Source of the DNA: Eggerthellales bacterium UBA948
GTDB lineage: Bacteria > Actinomycetota > Coriobacteriia > Coriobacteriales > UBA8131
Assembly: GCA_002293265.1 (NCBI GenBank)
Contig: DBCW01000092.1
Location: 17,163-25,684 of the forward strand
Direction of reading: 5' to 3'
Length of the DNA stretch: 8,522 nt
Shown piece after piece: positions 1-6,281 of the stretch. Within the stretch, counting starts at the first letter, position 1. Every line of letters begins with the position of its first letter. The notes under the pieces were generated by a model. That model ran no database searches. It saw only the letters and a list, made by a program, of their open reading frames with translations, and was not told the DNA's origin. Made by a program: the position numbers and the translations under genes.

Positions 1-31
1 AAAAATTCTTGCGCAGTTTCAACAATTGTAT

Positions 32-40
32 TGGTATAAT
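32..40 (+). promoter_or_regulatory. Extended -10 promoter for the structured RNA
   Basis: The sequence TGGTATAAT is a perfect TATAAT hexamer (35-40) preceded by the TGn extension. An extended -10 can work without a good -35 box, and none is well placed here (TTGCGC at 9-14 would need a 20-base spacer). The expected start, about 7 bases downstream near 46-48, coincides with the first base pairs of the long helix at 45-60/142-157. This agreement between promoter and structure is the main reason to read the RNA on the plus strand. Confidence 0.6.
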
Positions 41-45
41 CGGCG

Positions 46-198
46 TTGGCAAACTAAACTTGGTTCATTACGGAGCCTTTATAACGAGACACACACGCAG
101 AAGGGCATCTGCTTTTCTTGGGTGTCTTTTATAAAGCTCCGAGTTTGGTTTGCCGACCGTGGGTGGATGCCCTTCTTCTTGGCAGGGCACGGGGTCGG
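46..198 (+). ncRNA. Putative structured non-coding RNA with pseudoknot, family not recognised
   Basis: A strongly folded RNA is predicted by hand. Helix P1 pairs 45-60 with 142-157 (16 bp, two G-U pairs). After a one-sided bulge at 61-70, helix P2 pairs 71-76 with 136-141, 78-84 with 129-135 (C77 bulged) and 87-92 with 122-127. The apical region holds a small hairpin, 97-101/108-112. The stretch 99-109 is also the perfect reverse complement of 166-176, giving an 11-bp pseudoknot that competes with that hairpin. Downstream, 168-173 can pair with 184-189, and 153-158 with 193-198 as alternatives to the pseudoknot and the foot of P1. It has its own promoter (32-40). The 3' end is unclear because no hairpin with a T-tract follows. 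It is not an evident 6S, tmRNA, SRP or RNase P RNA: the one-sided bulge and 3' pseudoknot do not fit 6S, and the SRP apical motif is absent. A covariance-model family such as raiA is possible, but I cannot assign it. A 5' leader for the gene at 343 is the main alternative. Confidence 0.55.
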
Positions 199-342
199 AA
201 ATCAGTACTATAATCCTTCTTCATTCCCCCACATTTATTTGTTTTGGCAACTTTGTGTTGCAAACGCATAGCAGTACTTAATTAAAAATTGCTGCTGCTT
301 AGCCAGATAATTGAAGCTAATTATGATGTGGAGTTGTAAATT
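199..342 (+). promoter_or_regulatory. Leader region of the lipoprotein gene, with possible -10 at 209-214
   Basis: These bases between the structured RNA and the lipoprotein start carry a TATAAT hexamer at 209-214, but no TG extension and no recognisable -35 box 16-18 bases upstream. There is also a short hairpin (GCAAC 247-251 with GTTGC 257-261) without a T-tract, so it is not a convincing terminator. The lipoprotein could be transcribed from 209-214 or by read-through from the promoter at 32-40. Confidence 0.3.
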
Positions 343-1392
343 ATGAATAAGTATGATTTGTCAAAAGAAAAACACCTTAGGAGAGTTAATTTTGCAAAGA
401 TTGCTGTGCTAATAGTCTGTATCGCAATGGTGTTTTCGCTTTTTTCTTGCAGCGGCGAAAGCAGCAGCAGCTCAACTAGGAATGAGAAGACAGAGACAGG
501 CTCTATTAAAAATCCAGTTGAAGCCCCGATTGAAGAAACGCAAATCAATAAAGAGAATTCAGATGACAATTGGCTTAGTTATGAAGAAGCTTATGAGAGC
601 GATTGTGAGTTCTTTATCAAGGAAAAAGAACTATACTTTCCCCTAACTACACATTATGGAGATACAAAAGGAAATGCTTACATTCCAAAAAAACCATTAG
701 ATAGATATGGCGAAGAGATAGTGCCTGACACTGGTATGGTAGGTGAGCTTATGCCATTTTACTTTGACGCAATTGACGAAATTGCTATTCCCATCAATGT
801 GTCGCAAGGGCAACAACTAGTGTTTATTAGCAATTATGCAATGGATGACTTTGACTCATGGAGTGTATATCCGATTGTTAATATGGGATATTATTGCCCC
901 AATCCAAGCTCTTATCCAGAAGATTATGGGTATAAATTCTCTTGGATATTGAATCACGACTGCCTTCAAAGTTACGGAAAATCGAGTGAAGGCACAAGTC
1001 TATGGGAAATTGATATCATCAATGATGAAAAGGTTGATGATAATGTCGAAGAGTTGCTTAAACTCTCTGGTATCAGTGTTTTTGATGGAAAATTTGATAA
1101 CGGAGGCAGTAGTCCGGGAAACTCTGTATATCAGGGCGAACTACTTGTAGGAGAAAGAGGAGCGAGTTTTTCATGTGGTGACGGATGGTCTGGCACAAAA
1201 AAGTCCGACCCTTATGAAATTTATGCGACTATGCCATACCTAATACTTGACAATGCTACTAGCCACTCAATAGATATAACAGACAATGGGTATTTTGTGT
1301 TAAATGCTGAAAACGTTGAAAAAGGACAGTATATAATGTCTGCAAAGTATTTGAGAAACACTGCCTTTACTATTATTATCAATTTTGAATAA
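343..1392 (+). CDS. Orphan secreted lipoprotein of unknown function
   Basis: The 349-residue product has a lipoprotein signal peptide. A charged n-region (1-19, with Lys3, Lys8, Lys10, Arg13 and Arg14) is followed by a hydrophobic core at about 20-34 and a lipobox Leu33-Phe34-Ser35-Cys36, so lipidation at Cys36 and anchoring on the outer face of the membrane are expected. A serine-rich and charged linker (37-75) leads to a soluble domain of about 270 residues rich in Tyr, Asp, Gly and Asn. It has four cysteines (88, 185, 207, 278) that could form disulfides outside the cell. The C-terminal part (about 314-349) looks like a beta-rich end. I do not recognise the fold. The ATG has a GTGGAG ribosome site about 9 bases upstream. 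The gene stands alone on the plus strand, converges with topA, and is visibly more A+T-rich, with many ATA and AAT codons, than the minus-strand genes. That suggests acquisition or relaxed constraint. The coding call is strong; function is unknown. Confidence 0.85.
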   Translation: MNKYDLSKEKHLRRVNFAKIAVLIVCIAMVFSLFSCSGESSSSSTRNEKTETGSIKNPVEAPIEETQINKENSDDNWLSYEEAYESDCEFFIKEKELYFPLTTHYGDTKGNAYIPKKPLDRYGEEIVPDTGMVGELMPFYFDAIDEIAIPINVSQGQQLVFISNYAMDDFDSWSVYPIVNMGYYCPNPSSYPEDYGYKFSWILNHDCLQSYGKSSEGTSLWEIDIINDEKVDDNVEELLKLSGISVFDGKFDNGGSSPGNSVYQGELLVGERGASFSCGDGWSGTKKSDPYEIYATMPYLILDNATSHSIDITDNGYFVLNAENVEKGQYIMSAKYLRNTAFTIIINFE

Positions 1393-1393
1393 T

Positions 1394-1421
1394 CTATGTA
1401 TATTGGTAACCATGAACATAG
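1394..1421 (+). repeat. Hairpin just after the lipoprotein stop
   Basis: CTATGT (1394-1399) pairs with ACATAG (1416-1421), with an inner TGGT/ACCA pairing (1404-1407/1409-1412). It lies directly after the stop codon but has no T-tract, so an intrinsic terminator is not supported. It may instead protect the 3' end of the message. Confidence 0.35.
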
Positions 1422-1450
1422 CGATTAGGACTCACATGGGTGATTGGAGA

Positions 1451-1471
1451 CAGCACACAGTAACTGTGCTG
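1451..1471. repeat. Short inverted repeat, 7-bp stem and 7-base loop
   Basis: CAGCACA (1451-1457) is the exact reverse complement of TGTGCTG (1465-1471). It sits 58 bases past the lipoprotein stop. Neither strand shows a following T-run, so I call it only an inverted repeat. A factor-independent terminator is possible but weak. Confidence 0.4.
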
Positions 1472-1507
1472 TGCAGCGGTGTTCGCTCTAACTACTTAAG
1501 CAGACAT

Positions 1508-1598
1508 ACATAGTTGCATCTGAGGTAAAAGAAGAAAGAGGCAGCAGAGCCGAAATGACGCGCGCCTTCGTAATGCAATTGGGGGATTGCAACTATGT
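1508..1598. repeat. 11-bp perfect inverted repeat with nested hairpin
   Basis: ACATAGTTGCA (1508-1518) and TGCAACTATGT (1588-1598) are exact reverse complements separated by 69 bases. A second hairpin, TGCAAT (1574-1579) with ATTGCA (1586-1591), encloses a loop of T followed by five G. It shares 1588-1591 with the outer arm, so the two folds exclude each other. The stretch lies between convergent genes. It could be a small mobile or palindromic element, or a second structured RNA. Homology cannot be judged from one copy. Confidence 0.45.
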
Positions 1599-1613
1599 TT
1601 AGCAATATTAGAA

Positions 1614-1629
1614 GCGAGCCTTTGCTCGC
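1614..1629 (-). terminator. Possible terminator of topA
   Basis: GCGAGC (1614-1619) and GCTCGC (1624-1629) form a perfect 6-bp GC-rich stem with a 4-base loop. Read on the minus strand, the stem is followed by TTCTAATATT, only a weak U-tract. It lies about 140 bases past the topA stop. On the plus strand the following sequence is less T-rich, so the minus orientation is preferred. Confidence 0.35.
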
Positions 1630-1767
1630 ACCATACTTTATTACGTCCATACAATCAACTTCCCAACAACATGGCAATGAGCGATTTCGAGCTTTCATTG
1701 CATGAAATATATTGACCCCGATTTCATCAATAGCCTCATGTATAACTTCAGCATGCCATTGAAGGGA

Positions 1768-4311
1768 TTATTTTGCTGCCTTTTTAGTTGTCACCTTCTT
1801 CTTCGCCGTACTCTTCTTTGCACCAGACTTCGCTTTACTGCCCTTGCCTTTAGCTCCACCTTTGCCACCGGCTGCTTTCTTGGCTTCTTCTTTTTCCAGT
1901 CTTGCCGGGCATTCTAGGTTGGGGCATAAAGTCCATGGCCCACGGTTAGTGGTTACTGTGATCATTGGGGTGCCGCAGGATTCGCAGGTCTCATCAGGGA
2001 TGCTCAGTTTGCCGTTTTGCGGTAGCGGGTACGATGTGTTGCAGGTCTCGTAGTTTGTGCAGCGGATGAAGCGCTTTAATGTGCGTGGATTTTTTTGTGC
2101 TATCAGCTCTCCTTTTACGCCGGTAGCGGCGCATGTCGGACACTCTCCTACCACCAAATCCGGTTCGTGGTTTGTGGGGCATGCCGGATCCACACAAACG
2201 GTCTTTGGTTTGGACCTAAAAGGCGTTACCTTGATCTGCGGACTGCCGCATGTTGCACATAATTCTTCCAGCGGCTCAATCTTACCTTGAGGTACCGGAT
2301 AGGTCACGTCACAATCCGGCCAACCGGAACAACCAATAAAACTGGAGCGCGTTTTGGCAGAGTTTTTCATTAACAGATCTTTGCCACACTTAGGGCATGC
2401 GCCAACGCGAGCATCAGCTGTCACAGCATCGCTTAGAGCTTCGCCTACTTCTTCTTGCGCCGGAATCAGCTCATTCATAATGCCTGCCAGCAAGTTGCGT
2501 GAGTGATTGACAACAGTATCGCGAGACAACTCTCCGGAGGCAATCTCGCTCATTTCATCTTCTAGCTGAGCTGTCATGTCAGGGGTGGTGATCGTGGGTG
2601 CAAAACGCCCAAGTGCCTCGATAACTGCAACTCCCAGCGCCGTTGGCTCTACGGGATCGTTTTGTATGTAGCGCACCTCAGCCAGGCGCTCGATAATAGC
2701 GTGGCGCGTAGACTTGGTGCCAAGCCCGGCCTTCTCCATCTCTTGGATGAGCTTTCCTTGCGAGTAGCGAGATGGCGGCTCGGTCTGCTTCTTGGTGAGA
2801 TTAACGTCCTTGAGTTCTACTTTTTCGCCTTCTTCAAGTTTTGGCAACTGCTCGTCTTTTTTGAGACCGTAAGGATATATCGCTCTAAATCCCTCGTTTA
2901 CCAGTACGTCGCCGCGGGCAATAAATTTCTCGCCATTAACGTCTACAGTGACTTTGGTGCCCTCAACAGTGGCAGCGCCGGACAGCGTAGCCATAAAACG
3001 GCGAGCTACCAGGTTGTAGAGCTTCCACTCTTCGGGGCGCAGCTTGTCAGGATTACCTACACCTGTAGGGTAAATTGGCGGATGATCTGTGGTCTCAGTC
3101 TTACCGCGCGTGGGTTTAAGCTCGCCCTGCTTTAGCAGCTTTTGCGCATAAGGCGCATAAGAGGGAACCCCCTCAAGCATTTTAAGCGTGCCTTTGATGT
3201 CTAGCGACGCGGGGTAGACAGTATTGTCAACGCGTGGATACGAGATGAACCCGTCCATGTACAAGGATTCAGCGATGCGCATGGTGCGTGCCGGGCTTAA
3301 ACCCTCTGCAGCAGCGGCTGCCTGTAAAGATGTAGTATTAAACGGAGTTGGCGGCTGCACCTTGCGCTGTCGTTTCTCGATACCGGCCACTTGCCCGTAA
3401 CTTTGCCCCTCTACGGCAGCCATTGCCTTGTTAGCAGCGGCTTCTTCTTTAAAGCGCTCGGTAGCGTGCGTGCATTCAAACTCATCGCCGTTGCGGTTAA
3501 ACAGCGCCTTGATAACCCAGTAATCCTCGGGCACAAAGGCATTACGCTCGCGCTCGCGCGCTACGATCAACGCCAGCGTGGGGGTTTGCACACGTCCGGA
3601 TGGACGCACATTGCCAAACCCGGCGTATTTGGCGATCGTTAAATAGCGCGTTAAAACCGCACCCCAGATCAGGTCTATCCATTGGCGCGACTCTCCGGCC
3701 TGAGCCAATGGCACGTCCAGCTCTACCTGATTGGCAAAAGCATGGTTAATCTCGTCTTTTGTAAGCGCTGAATAACGCGCGCGCGTTGCAGGAATATTTG
3801 GCGCAGCCTCGCGCACCACTGCCAGAGCGTCTGAGCCAATCAGCTCGCCTTCGCGGTCAAAGTCTGTGGCGATGATTACATCATCAGCCTTACCGGCCAG
3901 ATTCTTGATGGAGCGAATAATGCCTTTCTCGGCAGGTGTTTTGATGAGCGGAGCATAGATCAGATACGGCAGCGCAGCCAGCTTCCAAGCCTTAAGACTA
4001 ACACTGTCCTCTGTAAACGGTTTACGCTTTTTAAACGGCGGTTTCTCCAGTGTGTCGGGAATTGTGGCCTCAGTAGCCTCGCCGTCTTCGCTTACCGCAA
4101 ACCATCCGCCCCTCTTTTTGTAAGTGATGGTCTCAACAAAATCTACAGAAAGAATGTGTCCTTTGAGTCCAATGCTCACCCAGTCTTCGCCATTATGCGA
4201 AAAACGGTAGACCGGCGTATCATAGACCTTATCCTGCTTAACCGACCCCGTAGATAACAGGTCGGCAATCTTTTTTGCGGCAATATTTTTCTCAGTTATA
4301 ACTAACTTCAA
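1768..4311 (-). CDS. topA: DNA topoisomerase I (type IA), archaeal-type signatures
   Basis: The 847-residue enzyme relaxes negatively supercoiled DNA by cutting and resealing one strand. An N-terminal Toprim domain has Glu7 in the TEKN motif and the acidic DFDRE motif (150-154). The catalytic core carries the SYPRVDNTVYP motif, with Tyr358 as the expected nucleophile, and His410 in a TTDHPP motif. Four Cys4 zinc ribbons follow: Cys639/642/661/667, Cys685/688/706/711, Cys724/727/751/757 and Cys776/779/796/801. The end (about 805-847) is a Lys/Ala/Gly tail, as in many actinobacterial topoisomerases, and probably binds DNA. ATDFDREGELIG and YPRxDNTVYP are typical of archaeal TopA rather than the usual bacterial DTDREGE and YMRTDS. 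TopB is less likely because of the zinc ribbons and DNTVYP. The start is TTG at 4311, supported by an AGGGG ribosome site 8 bases upstream and by the family's usual opening (M)KLVITEKN. It lies 66 bases after hypB in the same direction with no clear promoter between. Confidence 0.95.
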   Translation of the reverse strand: MKLVITEKNIAAKKIADLLSTGSVKQDKVYDTPVYRFSHNGEDWVSIGLKGHILSVDFVETITYKKRGGWFAVSEDGEATEATIPDTLEKPPFKKRKPFTEDSVSLKAWKLAALPYLIYAPLIKTPAEKGIIRSIKNLAGKADDVIIATDFDREGELIGSDALAVVREAAPNIPATRARYSALTKDEINHAFANQVELDVPLAQAGESRQWIDLIWGAVLTRYLTIAKYAGFGNVRPSGRVQTPTLALIVARERERNAFVPEDYWVIKALFNRNGDEFECTHATERFKEEAAANKAMAAVEGQSYGQVAGIEKRQRKVQPPTPFNTTSLQAAAAAEGLSPARTMRIAESLYMDGFISYPRVDNTVYPASLDIKGTLKMLEGVPSYAPYAQKLLKQGELKPTRGKTETTDHPPIYPTGVGNPDKLRPEEWKLYNLVARRFMATLSGAATVEGTKVTVDVNGEKFIARGDVLVNEGFRAIYPYGLKKDEQLPKLEEGEKVELKDVNLTKKQTEPPSRYSQGKLIQEMEKAGLGTKSTRHAIIERLAEVRYIQNDPVEPTALGVAVIEALGRFAPTITTPDMTAQLEDEMSEIASGELSRDTVVNHSRNLLAGIMNELIPAQEEVGEALSDAVTADARVGACPKCGKDLLMKNSAKTRSSFIGCSGWPDCDVTYPVPQGKIEPLEELCATCGSPQIKVTPFRSKPKTVCVDPACPTNHEPDLVVGECPTCAATGVKGELIAQKNPRTLKRFIRCTNYETCNTSYPLPQNGKLSIPDETCESCGTPMITVTTNRGPWTLCPNLECPARLEKEEAKKAAGGKGGAKGKGSKAKSGAKKSTAKKKVTTKKAAK

Positions 4312-4316
4312 CTGGA

Positions 4317-4333
4317 TAACCCCTAACTGGTTA
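4317..4333 (-). promoter_or_regulatory. Ribosome site of topA partly inside a small hairpin
   Basis: On the minus strand TAACC (4333-4329) can pair with GGTTA (4321-4317) around a 7-base loop. The topA Shine-Dalgarno AGGGG (4324-4320) lies half in the loop and half in the 3' arm, 8 bases before the TTG start. Such a weak 5-bp hairpin might damp initiation. The ribosome site is well supported; any regulatory role of the hairpin is speculation. Confidence 0.35.
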
Positions 4334-4377
4334 ATCGCTTATCAAAACTCGGCAAGACTCGCCCACACCCCACGGTG

Positions 4378-5043
4378 TTACCCCCACGACTGCCTTGCTT
4401 TTTCTATCCTATCACTAAGCCACTGTGACCAAAGCTCGATTCCGCTGCCGGTCTTTGCACTTACCGGAAAAATCACAGCCTCAGGATTAAGCTGGCTTAC
4501 GCTTCCCCTAAACTCCCTCTCGTTAAAATTAAACACCGGCATCGTGTCTACTTTGTTGAGGATGATCGCCGATGAAGCCTGAAACACTCCCGGATACTTA
4601 AGCGGCTTATCGTGGCCTTCGGGCACGCTAAGTATCATCACCTTGTCGTTTTCGCCCAAGTAAAAATCGGTCGGACATACGAGGTTGCCCACGTTCTCGA
4701 TAATTATCAGATCCAACTTATTCAGCTCAAGCACGCTGAGTGCCTTTTTGATCATCTGCGATTCTAAGTGACAAGCCCCACCGGTATTGATCTGCACGGC
4801 AGGAATACCCTGCTCTTTGATGCGTTGTGAATCCACATCGCTGGCTATGTCGCCTTCGATAACGGCGATATTGTAGCGCTCGCGCAAGCTCTCGATTGTT
4901 TTGAGTATCAGTGAGGTCTTGCCGGAGCCGGGTGATGCCATTAGATCCAGCACAAAGACTTTATGCTTATCTAGCAAGTTGCGATTATCCGCCGCTATAT
5001 TGTCGTTCAGCTCCAGTATTGGCTTGGAAACATCTATCTTCAT
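4378..5043 (-). CDS. hypB: Hydrogenase nickel-incorporation GTPase HypB
   Basis: HypB hydrolyses GTP to help load nickel into the large subunit of [NiFe]-hydrogenases (sometimes urease), working with HypA in the cytoplasm. The 221-residue protein is a SIMIBI-class GTPase. It has a P-loop ASPGSGKTS (36-44), EGDIASD (63-69), the metal-binding pair Cys91-His92 in GGACHLE, Cys123 in ENVGNLVCP and the guanine-specificity motif NKVD (163-166). It lacks both the N-terminal CxxCGC nickel site of E. coli HypB and a histidine-rich stretch, so only the G-domain metal site remains. The open frame extends 28 codons further, but ATG at 5043 is right. It has an AGGTGGAG ribosome site (5052-5059) 8 bases upstream, begins with the family-like MKIDVSKPIL, and overlaps the hypA stop as ATGA, implying translational coupling. 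The longer form would run back over the end of hypA. Confidence 0.95.
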   Translation of the reverse strand: MKIDVSKPILELNDNIAADNRNLLDKHKVFVLDLMASPGSGKTSLILKTIESLRERYNIAVIEGDIASDVDSQRIKEQGIPAVQINTGGACHLESQMIKKALSVLELNKLDLIIIENVGNLVCPTDFYLGENDKVMILSVPEGHDKPLKYPGVFQASSAIILNKVDTMPVFNFNEREFRGSVSQLNPEAVIFPVSAKTGSGIELWSQWLSDRIEKARQSWG

Positions 5044-5390
5044 TCGGGCATCTCCACCTCTATTGCATCTATGTACATCTCTTTTCCGGCAAGTAACTCT
5101 GTAGCTAATGAATCGCAGTTTGGACAAGAACGCCTTAAGCGATCGTGTTCAAACTCATGATTACACTGGCTGCAACGAGAACGAGCGCGAATCATGGTTA
5201 TACTAAGGGTAGCACTTTCACTGAGCGTGTTTGGGCTAAGCGCCTCAAAGGCAAAATCCATGGAGTCAGCAACAACTTCGCGCATCTCTCCGATAACAAG
5301 ACGTATCTCGGTCACTTTAAGTGCACCGGCTTCACGCGCTGACTTCTCGACATTATCGAGAACGCTTTGCATCAATCCAAATTCATGCAT
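5040..5390 (-). CDS. hypA: Hydrogenase maturation nickel metallochaperone HypA
   Basis: HypA binds nickel and passes it to the hydrogenase large subunit together with HypB. The 116-residue product is full length. It opens with Met-His-Glu, where His2 and the N-terminal amine form the nickel site. The zinc-binding domain has Cys73-x2-Cys76 and Cys89-x2-Cys92. Its stop overlaps the hypB start by the ATGA arrangement. tatC ends 38 bases upstream. No strong Shine-Dalgarno lies within 15 bases of the ATG (a GGGT is about 15 away), so initiation may be weak or depend on ribosomes arriving from tatC. The MHE start is nevertheless required by the family. Confidence 0.95.
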   Translation of the reverse strand: MHEFGLMQSVLDNVEKSAREAGALKVTEIRLVIGEMREVVADSMDFAFEALSPNTLSESATLSITMIRARSRCSQCNHEFEHDRLRRSCPNCDSLATELLAGKEMYIDAIEVEMPE

Positions 5391-5428
5391 TAAAGATTAT
5401 GACCCATCTCGATTATCTCCCCTTGCCC

Positions 5429-6265
5429 TTATTTTTCCTCGTCTTCGCTTTCTGAATCTTCGTCTTGCACATCTTCATCGTCTTCCAGCTTCTGACGCTT
5501 GATCCGACGAGCCAGTACTATGCGAGACAAGAACAGCGAGCCTTCATACAAAACAGCCATTGCGGCAAACATCAAGATCATGGTGATGGGGTTAGCGTCC
5601 GGCGTTACCATGGCGCAGACTATCAGCAAGACGATATATACAACGCGCCAGCTCGCACGCAATTTTTTGTAAGGAACAATATTAAATATGGTGAGATAAA
5701 AGACGATCAGCGGCAACTCAAAAGCTATGCCGAAGCCGATCTCAAAAAGCAAAATGACGTTTACGTACTCGCCAACGTCTCCCATAACACCGGCAATATC
5801 AGAAGTCTGACCGATGAGCCACTCGAAAGCCGGAGCGAGTATTAATGTGTAACAAAATAATGCGCCACAGACAAAGAGTGTGATGGCAGCAAAAAACGTA
5901 GGGATGACCCATTTACGCTCATTTGGCTTTAAGGCCGGCATGAAAAAGCCCAAAATCTGCCATATCCATATGGGGCAACAGACCACTATCGAAAACACTA
6001 AAGCAACCTTGAACTTTAGCGCAAAACCCTCTAGCGGTTTTAGGGATACAAAGTACTCGGCAAGATCGGCGTTACTTGCCATAGTTACGCCATCACTGGC
6101 GGGAATAAACATGGAGATTGGCTGTAGTACTAAAAATATCAGCGACGGTGCCAGGAAGTATAAAAGCACCGATGTTGCCAGTAGCATAACTATGATTATT
6201 GTAAGTCTGCGCCTCAGTTCGCCAATGTGATCAAAAAGAGGCATGCGTGCTTGTCCGACGGCCAT
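5429..6265 (-). CDS. tatC: Sec-independent protein translocase TatC
   Basis: TatC is the membrane receptor that reads twin-arginine signal peptides and recruits TatA to move folded proteins across the cytoplasmic membrane. The 278-residue product shows six hydrophobic segments (about 20-40, 82-108, 120-145, 168-192, 205-222, 225-245). It has the family signatures: FDHIGELRRRL near the N-terminus (Glu16, the signal-peptide contact), PALKPNERK (Glu116), FGIAFELP (Glu183) and VTPDANP (Asp223). The C-terminus is an unusually acidic tail (about 260-278, mostly Asp, Glu and Ser) after a basic patch, probably cytoplasmic. It starts 16 bases after the tatA stop with no good ribosome site. Met8 (ATG at 6244) is an alternative start. 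Coupling to tatA is likely. Confidence 0.95.
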   Translation of the reverse strand: MAVGQARMPLFDHIGELRRRLTIIIVMLLATSVLLYFLAPSLIFLVLQPISMFIPASDGVTMASNADLAEYFVSLKPLEGFALKFKVALVFSIVVCCPIWIWQILGFFMPALKPNERKWVIPTFFAAITLFVCGALFCYTLILAPAFEWLIGQTSDIAGVMGDVGEYVNVILLFEIGFGIAFELPLIVFYLTIFNIVPYKKLRASWRVVYIVLLIVCAMVTPDANPITMILMFAAMAVLYEGSLFLSRIVLARRIKRQKLEDDEDVQDEDSESEDEEK

Positions 6266-6281
6266 AGGTTGTTAAGAAGAG

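Larger units (their letters stand above)
1393..1767. other. Non-coding stretch between convergent genes
   Basis: These 375 bases separate the lipoprotein stop from the topA stop. Apart from the inverted repeats listed separately, I see no gene. The topA reading frame stays open after its TAA down to a TAG at 1492-1494 (about 90 codons). An internal ATG at 1698 would give 68 residues with no ribosome site and a composition unlike a folded protein. It is either chance or an unrecognisable remnant. Confidence 0.5.

Noticed and set aside
45..160. 6S RNA
   Set aside because: The rod shape is suggestive, but it is shorter than usual 6S RNA, its unpaired region is one-sided, and the pseudoknot partner lies outside the closing stem.
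26..271. Open frame of 81 codons on the plus strand
   Set aside because: It begins with TTG inside the promoter, has no ribosome site, and its sequence is explained by the RNA helices and pseudoknot.
2662..3135. 157-codon open frame opposite topA
   Set aside because: It lies wholly inside the conserved topA core on the opposite strand, with no ribosome site or recognisable motif; it is a shadow frame.
4330..4377. Intrinsic terminator between hypB and topA
   Set aside because: ACACC/GGTGT can form a short stem just after the hypB stop, but no T-tract follows and the stem is weak.
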